Source: a bacterium (GTDB lineage Bacteria; Bacillota; Clostridia; Oscillospirales; Oscillospiraceae). Taken from it: a stretch of DNA of 64,000 nucleotides. The DNA lies in NCBI GenBank assembly GCA_004560305.1, contig SFVI01000001.1, positions 62,001 to 126,000 of the forward strand. Reading direction: 5' to 3'. A program made the translations under genes and the position numbers. The number at the start of each line of letters is the position of its first letter. The stretch's first letter is position 1. Positions 8,285 through 17,389 of the stretch are shown one piece after another. The notes under the pieces were generated by a model, which was not told the DNA's origin, searched no databases, and saw only the letters and a list, made by a program, of their open reading frames with translations.

Positions 8285-8764
8285 TCATATCACGCTGATC
8301 ACACCGAAGGTGATCAATGTCATGATGGTGGCGGCGATGCACACACCCAGGAAGATGCAGGGCACGGAGTTTTTCAGCCGCATGTCCAGCAGCGCGGCCA
8401 CCAGGGCGCCGGTCCAGGCCCCGGTACCGGGCAGCGGGATAGCCACAAAGAGCAGCAGGGCAATGGGGCCGTATTTTTTCACCGTCTCGCCCTTGAGATG
8501 GGCTTTGTTCTCCAGCCGGGTGATAAAGCGGTCCATCTTTTCCATGTGCTTCCGCAGCCAGACAAACACCCGGCGGATATACACCACAATAAAGGGCACC
8601 GGGATCATGTTCCCCACCAGGGCAGCGGTGAGGGCCAGGGGATAGTCCAGCCCAAGGGCAATACCATAGGGAAGGCCCGCCCGCAGCTCCACAACAGGCA
8701 GCATGGATATCAGAAAGGTGGTGATAAATTTTCCGGCAGTCGTCGCCGTGATCCATTCAAACAT
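8285..8764 (-). CDS. COG2426 small membrane export-like protein
   Basis: This 159-residue integral membrane protein belongs to the family annotated as putative small multidrug export protein (Pfam Sm_multidrug_ex, COG2426). Seen: hydrophobic segments near the N-terminus (about 10-30 and 40-65), a charged amphipathic cytoplasmic region (about 70-95), the conserved ...PLPGTGAWTG... turn and two C-terminal helices. The family name rests on little experimental work, so the transport role should be treated as unproven. It is monocistronic, with unrelated neighbours. Confidence 0.75.
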   Translation of the reverse strand: MFEWITATTAGKFITTFLISMLPVVELRAGLPYGIALGLDYPLALTAALVGNMIPVPFIVVYIRRVFVWLRKHMEKMDRFITRLENKAHLKGETVKKYGPIALLLFVAIPLPGTGAWTGALVAALLDMRLKNSVPCIFLGVCIAATIMTLITFGVISVI

Positions 8765-8859
8765 TCGAAATCTCCAAATAAGTAGTGGTATGCGGGGATT
8801 ATATCACATCTGGCCTGCCGACGCAAGAATCAAGCGCGTTTCTTAATACTTAATTTATC

Positions 8860-9819
8860 TTAATTCACCACATTCTGGGGTTTTCCCGCCAGGAAGGCCC
8901 GGATATTGGCCTCTGTGCAATCCATAATCCGCTGGCGGCTCTCCTTGGGCGCCCAGCTGATATGGGGCGTGATCAGGCAGTTTCTGGCGTGAAGCAGCGG
9001 GTTATCCTCGCTGATGGGCTCTCCCCGTACAACGTCCACCGCGGCGGCAGCCACCTTGCCGGAATTCAGTGCGTCGGCCAGATCCTGCTCCACCACCAGG
9101 GCACCCCGGCTGTTGTTGATGAGCATGACGCCGTCCTTCATCCTGGCAATGGTGTCTTTATTGATTATGTCAACCGTTTCCGGGAAGGCCGGGCAGTGGA
9201 GGGAGATCACGTCGGAGCGCTCCAGCAGTTCATCCAGCTCCACATACTCCGCGATCCTGGCCCCGCTCTCGCTGCGGCTGCGGTTGTAGGCGATGACCTC
9301 CATGCCCAAAGCGGCGGCAATGCGGCCCACGGCCTGGCCGATGCGGCCAAAGCCGATGATGCCCATGGTTTTCCCCGCCAGCTCGATCATGGGATAGTCC
9401 CAGAAGCACCAGTCGCCGCAGGCGGCCCACTTGCCCTGATGCACAGCCTGATCGTGGTGCCCGGCATGGCCGCAAAGCTCCAGCAGCAGCGCGATGGCAA
9501 ACTGGGCCACAGAAGCGGTGCCGTAAGCCGGAACATTGGACACCGGGATTCCCTTCTCCCGGGCGTAGACGTAGTCGATGGGGTCATAGCCGGTGGCCTG
9601 CACGGTAATATACCGGATGTTGGGGCAGGCGTCAATGACCCGGCGGGTGACCTTGGACTTGTTGGCAATAACGATCTCCGAATCACCGATGCGACGGATG
9701 ACCTCCTCCTCATCGTCGGTGGCGTGTTCAAAGACCCGCAGCTGCCCAAACTGCTCATACTGTTTCCAGCTCAGGTCGCCGGGGTTCATGGTATGTCCGT
9801 CAAGAACAGTAAGCTTCAT
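8860..9819 (-). CDS. D-2-hydroxyacid dehydrogenase (NAD-dependent)
   Basis: A 319-residue cytosolic oxidoreductase of the D-isomer 2-hydroxyacid dehydrogenase family, which reduces a 2-keto acid with NAD(P)H. It has an N-terminal substrate domain, a Rossmann fold with the GFGRIG motif near 157, and the catalytic Arg (NNSRG), Glu (VVRGEP) and His (ITPHISW) in order. The N-terminus (MKLTVLDGH...NPGDLSW) is like hydroxypyruvate/glycerate dehydrogenases. The exact substrate is inference. It lies 18 nt downstream of the hexokinase gene, so the two are co-transcribed. Confidence 0.88.
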   Translation of the reverse strand: MKLTVLDGHTMNPGDLSWKQYEQFGQLRVFEHATDDEEEVIRRIGDSEIVIANKSKVTRRVIDACPNIRYITVQATGYDPIDYVYAREKGIPVSNVPAYGTASVAQFAIALLLELCGHAGHHDQAVHQGKWAACGDWCFWDYPMIELAGKTMGIIGFGRIGQAVGRIAAALGMEVIAYNRSRSESGARIAEYVELDELLERSDVISLHCPAFPETVDIINKDTIARMKDGVMLINNSRGALVVEQDLADALNSGKVAAAAVDVVRGEPISEDNPLLHARNCLITPHISWAPKESRQRIMDCTEANIRAFLAGKPQNVVN

Positions 9820-9837
9820 GGTTTCTTTCCTCCTTCG

Positions 9838-11106
9838 TCAGCCGTTCAGCAGCGCCGCCGCAGCAGAGCCGGGCAGAGTAGTCTCGCTGCCCACATGGAA
9901 TTCGAAGTGCAGCCCCAGCTTCTCCAGTCCCTCGCTGTCCAGCAGGGCCTCCAGGGTGGGCCGGTAATACCGGCTGCGCTGCACCAGGGAGCCCTCCGCG
10001 CAGACGCAGACGGGCTTGTCCTTCCCCGCCCCGGTCAGCAGCGCGATGGCCAGCAGGTTCACGCACATGCAGCGGGCGGAGCGCTGGAACATAGCCAGGC
10101 TCAGTTCCTGAACAAAGGCGGCGTCGGCCTCATTGTCGCTGGCCTGCTCCAATCCCTTGCCCTGGGACCAGGCGTCGATCACCGCGGAGTCGATGCGCCC
10201 CAGAGCCCGGATCTTCCCGGCGCTGCCGGGACTGAGCAGTCCCTCCTCCCCGGCGGCCAGCAGCATCAGGCGGCAAAGCTCACCCAGGTACACGCCGGCG
10301 GTCTTTTTTTCGAAGAACTTCATCCCCGGGTTGTTGCTGGCTTTGTCCAGCAGCAGGTCAAAGTCCCCATCCTCAATGCCGTCATACATGCCGGATTCCA
10401 GATTGATCAGCATGCCCTGCTCCCCGCTGAGTCCCAGCTTTTCGATCATCCGCCGTGGCACGGAGGTGCAGGTGTTGGTGCCCGTGCCGCTGATCTGGCC
10501 GATAAAGCCGCTGTAGGCGCTCTTATCCAGGGTGGAGCTGCCCCCCAACAGAGCGGCCACCGTGTCGTTGAGGATGACAACCTTCTTGCCGCGGATGCCC
10601 CGGCGCTCCAGCTCCGCCTTCAAAGAGGCGCCCACCAGCTTCCCCTCGCAGCCATTGACCACCACTTCCTTGTCGATCCGTTTCACCCGGCCGTCCATGT
10701 CCGGGGTGATGTCCGCGTTGTAGGAAAAGCAGAAGCCGATCACATCCGCCCTGTCCAGCAGATGCTGCACATGGTCGGCGGTAAAGGCAATGAATTCATC
10801 CCAGGTGCAGGGCTTTTCAATGCCCGGCATCTTCCAGCGGTTCAGCTCTTCCACCTGATAACCGCCGTCGCCAAAGCACACAAGAGCGCTGCGGAAGTTG
10901 GTGCCGCCGGCGTCGATCACCGCAGCGCAGGCCCCGGCGGGCACTGCGCCGTCATTGCTCAGATATGTAGCGATCATGGGCAGAGAGCTGGGCTGCCCTT
11001 TCAGGCCCCGCAGCATATCCTCCGCCATTTTTTCCGCCTGCTCTGCCGGTACGATCCGTTCCGGCTCCATGCGGTGTTTCATCAGGAACTCATGGGCAAG
11101 GCTCAT
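9838..11106 (-). CDS. Hexokinase family protein
   Basis: A 422-residue sugar kinase of the eukaryote-type hexokinase fold, which phosphorylates hexoses with ATP. Seen: the phosphate-binding motif DAGGTNFRS near 85, the small-domain motif FSYNADITPD with an acidic residue at the usual substrate position, and NDTVAALLGG. It is not a ROK kinase, because the ROK zinc motif is absent. The start at 11106 has AGGAGA 8 nt upstream and is preferred over the ATG at 11127. It probably supplies hexose phosphate for glycolysis, and it is co-transcribed with the downstream dehydrogenase. Confidence 0.85.
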   Translation of the reverse strand: MSLAHEFLMKHRMEPERIVPAEQAEKMAEDMLRGLKGQPSSLPMIATYLSNDGAVPAGACAAVIDAGGTNFRSALVCFGDGGYQVEELNRWKMPGIEKPCTWDEFIAFTADHVQHLLDRADVIGFCFSYNADITPDMDGRVKRIDKEVVVNGCEGKLVGASLKAELERRGIRGKKVVILNDTVAALLGGSSTLDKSAYSGFIGQISGTGTNTCTSVPRRMIEKLGLSGEQGMLINLESGMYDGIEDGDFDLLLDKASNNPGMKFFEKKTAGVYLGELCRLMLLAAGEEGLLSPGSAGKIRALGRIDSAVIDAWSQGKGLEQASDNEADAAFVQELSLAMFQRSARCMCVNLLAIALLTGAGKDKPVCVCAEGSLVQRSRYYRPTLEALLDSEGLEKLGLHFEFHVGSETTLPGSAAAALLNG

Positions 11107-11156
11107 TGTTTCTGTCTCCTTTTTCATTCTCTCCGATTTCCCTTTTATTTCAATAA

Positions 11157-11185
11157 AAGACCGGCGGTGAGAGCCGCCGGTCTGG
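11157..11185 (-). terminator. Intrinsic terminator of the nfeD-SPFH operon
   Basis: On the minus strand a 9-bp stem (GACCGGCGG with its complement, 11159-11167 and 11174-11182) is followed by TTTTATT. It lies directly after the SPFH gene stop. Confidence 0.7.
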
Positions 11186-11201
11186 TATTTGCTTCGGGCC
11201 C

Positions 11202-12086
11202 TTACTCCTTCACGGCCTCCACAATGCCGCTGGCAAGACCCGCGATCCCCTGTATCTCACTGGGGATGATGATCTTGGTGGCCTGCCCGTTAGCGGCGGC
11301 AGAGAAGGCCTCCATGGCCTTCAGCTTCAGCACGGCCTCCGTAGGCGAGGCCTCGTTGATCAGCCGGATGCCTTCGGCCGTGGCGGTCTGCACCTTGAGG
11401 ATGGCTTCGGCCTGGCCTTCGGCCTCCAGGATCTGCTGCTGCTTCTTGGCGTCGGCCCGCAGGATGGCGGATTCCTTCTCGCCCTCGGCCTCCAGGATGG
11501 CCGCCCGCTTCTCGCCCTCGGCCCGCAGGATGGCTTCGCGGCGCTCACGCTCGGCCTTCATCTGCTTCTCCATGGCGTTCTGGATCTCCTTGGGGGGCAG
11601 AATGTTCTTCAGCTCCACCCGGTTGACCTTGATGCCCCAGGGGTCGGTGGCTTCGTCCAGGATGTTGCGCATCTTGGAGTTGATAATGTCGCGGCTGGTC
11701 AGGCACTGGTCCAGCTCCAGGTCGCCGATGATGTTACGCAGCGTGGTGGCGGACAGGTTCTCAATGGCCACCAGGGGCTGCTCGATGCCATAGGTGTAGA
11801 GCTTGGGGTCGGTGATCTGGAAATAGACCACGGTGTCGATCTGCATGGTGACGTTATCCTTGGTGATCACCGGCTGGGGCGGGAAGTCCGCCACCTGCTC
11901 CTTCAGGGACACCACCTTGGCCACCCGCTCCACGAAGGGCAGCTTGAAGTGGATGCCCACATTCCAGGTGGTCTTGTACGCGCCCAGAAACTCGATCACA
12001 TAGGCCCGGGCCTGCTGCACGATGCGGATGCAGCGGACAAGAATAATGACCACGATAAGGATCAGTGCGATAAGAACAAACTGCAT
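11202..12086 (-). CDS. SPFH/Band 7 (stomatin-like) membrane protein
   Basis: This 294-residue protein has an N-terminal membrane anchor (about 1-20), an SPFH/Band 7 domain (about 22-190) and a C-terminal coiled coil of Ala/Glu-rich heptads (AEGEKRAAILEAEGEK...). Such proteins form ring-shaped scaffolds and organise membrane microdomains. It lies 25 nt after an NfeD-like gene, the classical partner, whose OB-fold domain acts with stomatin-like proteins. The pair is probably one transcription unit from the promoter at 12620-12648. Confidence 0.9.
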   Translation of the reverse strand: MQFVLIALILIVVIILVRCIRIVQQARAYVIEFLGAYKTTWNVGIHFKLPFVERVAKVVSLKEQVADFPPQPVITKDNVTMQIDTVVYFQITDPKLYTYGIEQPLVAIENLSATTLRNIIGDLELDQCLTSRDIINSKMRNILDEATDPWGIKVNRVELKNILPPKEIQNAMEKQMKAERERREAILRAEGEKRAAILEAEGEKESAILRADAKKQQQILEAEGQAEAILKVQTATAEGIRLINEASPTEAVLKLKAMEAFSAAANGQATKIIIPSEIQGIAGLASGIVEAVKE

Positions 12087-12111
12087 TTTTTTATCCTCCT
12101 GAAATAATAAT

Positions 12112-12561
12112 TCACGGTTTCACGATGAGCTTCACGCCCTCGATGCGAACAACGGTCATGGTCTGGCCCACCTGGGCCTTGATATCCGGGTCCTCGGTCC
12201 GGGCTGTCCAGACCTTGCCGCCCACAGCGACGGCGCCCAGGCCCAGCACATTGTCAATGGCCTCCGTCACCACGCACTCCTGCCCGATGAGCATATCCGC
12301 ATTGGTGGGGGTGGTGCGGGAATTCACATACTTTCTGGCCAAAGGCCGGGTCAGCACCAGGCTGACGATGGAGATCAGCAGAAACCACACCACCTGCAGC
12401 CACAGCGGCGCCCCCACAATGGCGGAAAGCAGCGCGCCCAAAGCGCCCAGAGCAAACCAGATGGACACCAGCCCCGGCACCACGCCCTCAACAACCAGCA
12501 GCACCACCATCAGCACCAGCCACACGGCAGGCATATTCACCGTTGGATAAATAAAAGCCAT
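12112..12561 (-). CDS. NfeD-family membrane protein
   Basis: A 149-residue protein with two or three membrane segments in its first half (about 8-75) and a small C-terminal beta-rich OB-fold domain (about 85-149), the short NfeD1b-type layout without a protease domain. The ATG at 12561 is chosen because AAGGAG lies 5 nt upstream. An in-frame ATG further upstream would place the start inside the promoter. The gene precedes its usual partner, the SPFH protein. Confidence 0.85.
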   Translation of the reverse strand: MAFIYPTVNMPAVWLVLMVVLLVVEGVVPGLVSIWFALGALGALLSAIVGAPLWLQVVWFLLISIVSLVLTRPLARKYVNSRTTPTNADMLIGQECVVTEAIDNVLGLGAVAVGGKVWTARTEDPDIKAQVGQTMTVVRIEGVKLIVKP

Positions 12562-12619
12562 TACAACTCCTTTCCTCGCCCCGCAAAGCAAAACGACCAT
12601 AGCATTTCTCTTGCCTATG

Positions 12620-12648
12620 ATTATATATTGTTCCCCAATTTTACGCAA
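12620..12648 (-). promoter_or_regulatory. Promoter of the nfeD-SPFH operon
   Basis: On the minus strand: -35 TTGCGT (12643-12648), 17-nt spacer and perfect -10 TATAAT (12620-12625). Confidence 0.65.
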
Positions 12649-12752
12649 GGGCTTTTGAACCTGCGGATTATGAATTTTTTGTTGCCGTCTTTCCCACGCA
12701 GGAAGTCCCCGCTGCCCCGGACCGCCGATGATGATAAATTCAAAAAACTATC

Positions 12753-12781
12753 TTTACTTTTTGGATTTATTGATGTAACAT
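12753..12781 (+). promoter_or_regulatory. Probable promoter of the yerC-methyltransferase pair
   Basis: The elements are TTTACT (12753-12758), 17-nt spacer and TAACAT (12776-12781), 39 nt before the yerC start. Confidence 0.4.
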
Positions 12782-12820
12782 ACTAAACAATGAATGTAAA
12801 AATTTTTTTCGGAGGATACC

Positions 12821-13117
12821 ATGAACAAGCTTCCCAAAAAGCCCCGCAATGAGAATATGTATAAAGCCATCCTGACCTTGAAGGACGTAGATGAGTGCAT
12901 GAAGTTCTTTGACGATCTGTGCACCGTGTCGGAGCTGATGGCCATGGAGCAGCGCTATCAGGTGGCCCGCTGCCTCAACGACGGCATGATCTATAACGAT
13001 ATTCTGGCCGAGACCGGGGCCTCCAGCGCCACCATCAGCCGGGTGAACCGCTCCCTGCAGTACGGCAGCGGCGGCTATTCCATTGTGTTTGACCGCATGA
13101 AGGAGCAGGAAGCGTGA
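12821..13117 (+). CDS. yerC: YerC/YecD family TrpR-like DNA-binding protein
   Basis: A 98-residue protein of the TrpR-related YerC/YecD family. It is nearly all helical, with a predicted helix-turn-helix in the second half (ILAETGASSATISRVNRSL, about 66-84). It has no known tryptophan role and its regulon is unknown. The ribosome binding site CGGAGG lies 6 nt before the ATG. Its stop overlaps the GTG start of the next gene (GTGA), so the two are translationally coupled. Confidence 0.88.
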   Translation: MNKLPKKPRNENMYKAILTLKDVDECMKFFDDLCTVSELMAMEQRYQVARCLNDGMIYNDILAETGASSATISRVNRSLQYGSGGYSIVFDRMKEQEA

Positions 13118-13836
13118 GCTGCTACCGCTTTCTTGCCCCCTGGTATGACAAGCTGACCGGGGACGTACCCTATACGCGCTTTGCGGATTTTTATGAGGCA
13201 GAGTTCCGGCGTAACGGCGGGGAGTTCAAGCTGCTGCTGGACCTGTGCTGCGGCACCGGAACCCTGACCGATGTTCTTTCCCGCCGGGGATATGAAATGA
13301 TCGCCGTGGATTCCTCGGTGGAGATGCTGATGGAGGCCCAGAGCAAGTCCGCCGGTCTGGAAACGCCGCCCCTGTTTCTCTGTCAGGACGCGGCGGCCCT
13401 GGACCTTTACGGCACGGTGGATGCGGCGGTCTGCTCTCTGGACGGCATGAACTACATCCCCCCGGAGGACTTGCCGGAGGTGTTTCGCCGCCTCCGGCTC
13501 TTTGTGCGTCCCGGCGGCCTGCTGATCTTCGATATCCGCACGCCGGAGTTCCTGCGCAGCCTGGATGGGAATGTTTTTGTGGATGAGCAGGAAGATGTGC
13601 TCTGCCTGTGGCGGGCGGATTTTGAGGAAGCTCTCCCCGCCATCATCTACGGCATGGATATCTTCTCCCGCCAGGGCCGCCTCTGGCAGCGGGAGAGTGA
13701 GGAGCATGTGGAGTACGCCCATGAGCCGGCGGCCCTCCAGACCCTGCTGGAACAGACGGGCTTTCATGATGTCTGCCTCCGCCCCGATTGCCCCCAGGGA
13801 GATATGGGCAGACTGTTTATCACAGCGATACGATAA
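13114..13836 (+). CDS. Class I SAM-dependent methyltransferase
   Basis: This 240-residue protein starts with GTG overlapping the yerC stop. It has the SAM-binding motif LLDLCCGTGTLT (about 40-51), an acidic residue at the end of beta 2 (IAVDSS) and the post-motif PGGLLIFD. It resembles the small YjhP/UbiE-like methyltransferases found in Firmicutes, whose substrate is unknown. The context (YerC before, Hsp33 14 nt after) gives no specific substrate hint. Confidence 0.82.
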   Translation: MSCYRFLAPWYDKLTGDVPYTRFADFYEAEFRRNGGEFKLLLDLCCGTGTLTDVLSRRGYEMIAVDSSVEMLMEAQSKSAGLETPPLFLCQDAAALDLYGTVDAAVCSLDGMNYIPPEDLPEVFRRLRLFVRPGGLLIFDIRTPEFLRSLDGNVFVDEQEDVLCLWRADFEEALPAIIYGMDIFSRQGRLWQRESEEHVEYAHEPAALQTLLEQTGFHDVCLRPDCPQGDMGRLFITAIR

Positions 13837-13849
13837 GAGGTAATTTTCT

Positions 13850-14749
13850 ATGGATAAGATTATTCGCGCCACAGCCGGGGACGGCTTTATCAAAATGGCG
13901 GTCATCACCGCCCGGGATATGGTGCAGCGGGCCAGGGAGATCCATTCCTGCTCCCCCACTGCCTCCGCCGCACTGGGCCGTACCCTCTGCGCTGCCTCCC
14001 TGATGGGGGAAATGATGAAGGAGGAAAAGGCCACCCTCACCATCCGCATCAACGGCGGCGGACCTATCGGCAGCGTGGTGGCCGTGTCCGATTCCGGCGG
14101 CAACGTGCGGGGCTATGTGGGAGACCCCAGTGTGGACCTTCCCCTGCGCTCTGACGGCAAGCTGAACGTAGGCGCCGCCGTGGGCCGGGACGGGATGCTC
14201 ACCGTCAGCCGTGACATTGGCCTGAAGGAGCCTTATATCGGCTCCACCGAGCTTGTCAGCGGCGAGATTGCCGAGGACGTGACGGCCTACCTGCTGGAGA
14301 GTGAGCAGGTGCCCTCCGCCTGCGGTCTGGGTGTGCTGGTGGATACGGACCTGAGCATCAAGGCCGCCGGCGGCTTCATCGTCCAACTGATGCCCGGCGC
14401 CGACGAAACGCTGATCGGCCGGCTGGAGGAGAACATTTTCATGATGGACCAGCTCACCACCATTCTGGATGAAGACGGCGCCGTAGCCATCTTTGACCAG
14501 GTGCTGAAGGGCTTTGCATACCACATTGTGGGCGAAACCCCGGTTTCCTACCGCTGCTATTGCAGCCGGGATCGGGTGGAGGAGGCCCTCCGCTGCATTG
14601 ACGCCGCCCAGCTTGCGGAAATGATCGACGAGGGGAAGGACATTACCGTCAGCTGCCAGTTCTGCGATCAGGTCTACCGCTTCTCCCCTGCCCAGCTGCA
14701 AACGCTGTCCTCCGGCAGGGAACAGTCCCCAACGGACAGCCCTGAATAA
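13850..14749 (+). CDS. hslO: Redox-regulated chaperone Hsp33
   Basis: A 299-residue holdase chaperone that is switched on by oxidation. Its C-terminal zinc redox switch is intact: Cys236 and Cys238 (CxC) and Cys269 and Cys272 (CxxC). The N-terminal domain starts DKIIRATAGDG, typical of HslO. It follows the methyltransferase gene by 14 nt and is probably part of the same unit. In an anaerobe it would protect proteins during oxygen exposure. Confidence 0.94.
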   Translation: MDKIIRATAGDGFIKMAVITARDMVQRAREIHSCSPTASAALGRTLCAASLMGEMMKEEKATLTIRINGGGPIGSVVAVSDSGGNVRGYVGDPSVDLPLRSDGKLNVGAAVGRDGMLTVSRDIGLKEPYIGSTELVSGEIAEDVTAYLLESEQVPSACGLGVLVDTDLSIKAAGGFIVQLMPGADETLIGRLEENIFMMDQLTTILDEDGAVAIFDQVLKGFAYHIVGETPVSYRCYCSRDRVEEALRCIDAAQLAEMIDEGKDITVSCQFCDQVYRFSPAQLQTLSSGREQSPTDSPE

Positions 14750-14776
14750 AAAATCAAAAAATATTTGAAATAGGTG

Positions 14777-14805
14777 TTGACAAATCAGGAATTATTTAGT
14801 ATTAT
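14777..14805 (+). promoter_or_regulatory. Promoter of the tRNA cluster
   Basis: A perfect -35 TTGACA (14777-14782), 17-nt spacer and -10 TATTAT (14800-14805) lie 16 nt before the first tRNA base. Confidence 0.8.
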
Positions 14806-14821
14806 TACTGAGCTGTCACGC

Positions 14822-14898
14822 GGGAGCATAGCTCAGCTGGTTAGAGCACCTGCCTTACAAGCAGGGGGTCACTGGTTCGAGTCCAGTTGTTCCCACCA
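14822..14898 (+). tRNA. tRNA-Val (anticodon TAC)
   Basis: This 77-nt cloverleaf has a GGGAGCA/TGTTCCC acceptor stem, loop CTTACAA with anticodon TAC, T arm GGTTCGAGTCC, and an encoded CCA (14896-14898). Confidence 0.95.
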
Positions 14899-14913
14899 CC
14901 TCATTTCAAATAT

Positions 14914-14989
<76 letters not shown>

Positions 14990-15013
14990 CCTGCAAGTCT
15001 CTTGCAGGTATCT

Positions 15014-15089
15014 GCGGGCATAGCTCATCCGGTAGAGCGCCACCTTGCCAAGGTGGAGGTAGCGAGTTCGAGCCTCGTTGCCCGCTCCA
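15014..15089 (+). tRNA. tRNA-Gly (anticodon GCC)
   Basis: This 76-nt cloverleaf has a GCGGGCA/TGCCCGC acceptor stem, anticodon loop TTGCCAA with anticodon GCC, and an encoded CCA. A TTATGCGGG/CCCGCATAA hairpin follows before tRNA-Cys. Confidence 0.95.
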
Positions 15090-15132
15090 AAAAACAGTTA
15101 TGCGGGTCTCATCGCCCGCATAACTTATATCC

Positions 15133-15207
15133 GGCGCCATAGCCAAGTGGTAAGGCAGCGGACTGCAAATCCGCGATTCCCCAGTTCAAATCTGGGTGGC
15201 GCCTCCA
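15133..15207 (+). tRNA. tRNA-Cys (anticodon GCA)
   Basis: This 75-nt cloverleaf has a GGCGCCA/TGGCGCC acceptor stem, loop CTGCAAA with anticodon GCA, and an encoded CCA. It is the last of the four-gene cluster. Confidence 0.95.
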
Positions 15208-15246
15208 AAAATCGGCAAGCTTCGAAAGAAGATTGCCGATTTTTAC
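15208..15246 (+). terminator. Intrinsic terminator of the tRNA cluster
   Basis: An 11-bp stem AAAATCGGCAA/TTGCCGATTTT (15208-15218 with 15233-15243) ends in a T run directly after tRNA-Cys. Confidence 0.85.
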
Positions 15247-15361
15247 TTCTTCACTCTTCACTCCATGAAAAAGCCGATTTGTGGAGTGTAAACAGGATAC
15301 CGTGAAGCGGAAAACTGCCGCCCTGCCCTCGTCATTTTCAGCTTTGATAGGAGACAAGCTT

Positions 15362-17209
15362 ATGGAAAAGAGTAATTATCGCGCCTGGCTCAAGTATGGT
15401 CTGATGGCCATTCTGTCCTCGTTAATTTTCTGCATGAATTTTGATAACATGAGCAGCCAGAACTATGCCATTCAGCGTGCTCTATGGAACATTTTCGGTG
15501 CGCTTTATGAATCAGAAGCGGCTTTTTCCCTGCTTGTTCCTGTACTGGCATTTTTCTATGCGTATTCCGACAGATTTCTTGGAAAGCCCTGTTCCAAGGC
15601 CCTGCTTATTTTTTCCCTGATCGTGGCTTTCATCTCTGTCCTTGGCCTATCCTATTGCCGCACTCTCAGCTGGGATCTGGTTTTCTCCTGGGAGAACGGC
15701 CAGTTTATCAAGGCGTTGCTCCTGATTGCGGCCTATACGGTTTTTCTTTCCTACATCTTTCGCTGGATTATCCACCTGTTTGCTGTTCTTTCTGCCAAGC
15801 CCTTTACCGAGCCGAAGAATTGGTACACCCGCTGCCTGTATCGGCATACCTATCTCACGGTTTTTCTCACGCTGCTGCCCCTTTATCTCCTTCTTCTGGT
15901 AGTCTCCTACCCTGCGCTTCCTTCAACCGATTCGGTCAGTCAGATCGTGATGGGGTTCAGTGGGGAGCCATGGGCTGCCCACCATCCAGTAGCACACTCC
16001 GCTATTCTTGTTTTATGCATCAAAATCGGCATCGCCTTGTTTTCTTCCGGCAATGCCGGCCTGCTTCTCATCTCTCTGTGCCAGCTGTTTGCGTTTCTTT
16101 TCGCCGCCTGCTACGCGGTTGATGTCATTCTTCACCGGCTTAATCTCCCCATCTTCTTCGCCCTATTTGCCATCGTCTATTTTGCATTTCATCCTTTCCT
16201 TCAGGGCTATGTCTTTGAGATTACAAAGGATGTCCTTTATTCCTCCTTCTACCTTTGCTTCATCTTAAGTGTATATTTACTTCTCTCTGGGAAACAAAAA
16301 AATCTTGATCTTTTTGTGCTTGTCCTTTCAACCGTAGTCATTCTTCTTTTCCGCAACGAGTCCAAATACATTGTGTTGCTTTCTTTCGTCATTCTGTTTT
16401 TTGTTTACAAAAGGCGCCGCAAGACCTGCCTTGCGTTTATCCTCGCCGCGATTGCGGTTTCTTTCTGCATGAGCAGTATTATTCAGCCCTTGTTTAACAT
16501 TCGGCCGGGCAGCAAAAGGGAGATGTTTTCCATTCCTTTCCAGCAGACAGCAAGGTATCTCAGAGACTATCCCGCCGATGTAACCGCAGAAGAAAAAGCC
16601 GCCATAGAAGCTGTTCTGGATTATGATACAATTGCCGCCGCTTATAACCCAAATTTCTCAGATCCTGTTAAAATGACTTTTCATAACGATGCCAGCACTG
16701 ACGACTTGGCAAACTACTTCAAGGCCTGGGCCAGAATGTTTACAAGGCATCCGGATGCATATTTTCAGGCTACCATCAACAATTACTATCAGTACTTCTC
16801 CTTTACCGGCCTGCAATTCGAAGCCAATTTCTCGCACAATTCTCCCCTTAAAATGGATACGCTGACCACTGCCCTTGCCCCCTATGGCGTCGGCCACCCC
16901 GAAATACTGAACACCATCCGTTTGGAATACGAAAATGTCCTGTTTTTACTTTTCCAGCTTCCGTTTTTGTCTTTGCTGATGATGTCCCCCGTGTATACCT
17001 GGGCCGTCATTGCGCTTTTCATTGGCAGTATCCAGCGGAAAAACAAGGCGGCCTTTGTTGTCGCTATTATCCCTCTGGTCACACAGTTTATGATCATGCT
17101 GGGGCCCTGCAACGGCACATACGGCCGCTACCAGTATCCCATCATTCTCTCGCTGCCGGCAATTCTGGCAATGTATATCAGTGCCGTTAAGGAACAGAAG
17201 AAATCATAA
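15362..17209 (+). CDS. DUF6020-like polytopic membrane protein, copy 1
   Basis: A 615-residue membrane protein with about twelve hydrophobic segments. A conserved extracytoplasmic motif YPALPSTDSV...HHP (Asp190, His207, His208) resembles the DUF6020 family, which looks like GT-C-fold lipid-linked glycosyltransferases; that activity is inference. A soluble loop at about 390-510 (RYLRDYPADVT...) lies before the last helices. The ATG at 15362 has AGGAGA upstream. It forms a tandem pair with the gene at 17390, of identical length, and is richer in A+T than the flanking genes. It sits just after the tRNA cluster, suggesting acquisition. Confidence 0.75.
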   Translation: MEKSNYRAWLKYGLMAILSSLIFCMNFDNMSSQNYAIQRALWNIFGALYESEAAFSLLVPVLAFFYAYSDRFLGKPCSKALLIFSLIVAFISVLGLSYCRTLSWDLVFSWENGQFIKALLLIAAYTVFLSYIFRWIIHLFAVLSAKPFTEPKNWYTRCLYRHTYLTVFLTLLPLYLLLLVVSYPALPSTDSVSQIVMGFSGEPWAAHHPVAHSAILVLCIKIGIALFSSGNAGLLLISLCQLFAFLFAACYAVDVILHRLNLPIFFALFAIVYFAFHPFLQGYVFEITKDVLYSSFYLCFILSVYLLLSGKQKNLDLFVLVLSTVVILLFRNESKYIVLLSFVILFFVYKRRRKTCLAFILAAIAVSFCMSSIIQPLFNIRPGSKREMFSIPFQQTARYLRDYPADVTAEEKAAIEAVLDYDTIAAAYNPNFSDPVKMTFHNDASTDDLANYFKAWARMFTRHPDAYFQATINNYYQYFSFTGLQFEANFSHNSPLKMDTLTTALAPYGVGHPEILNTIRLEYENVLFLLFQLPFLSLLMMSPVYTWAVIALFIGSIQRKNKAAFVVAIIPLVTQFMIMLGPCNGTYGRYQYPIILSLPAILAMYISAVKEQKKS

Positions 17210-17389
17210 GCTCTTTCCAGCATGGCGCAGCCGTCTGTCAATCCCCACTTTCTGCGGCAGTATACCCTTCCGGATTCAGTCTGCACCCTCCACTGCTGAT
17301 TAACACGCATACCGGTGTATTTTCACTCTCATATGTAGCACCGCCCCCGGCTTTCACTTGCCTTTTTCAACCTTGAAAGGGGATATTTC

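Noticed and set aside
8962..11793. 943-codon + frame opposite dehydrogenase, hexokinase and SPFH genes
   Set aside because: Antisense shadow across three well-supported genes and their terminators.
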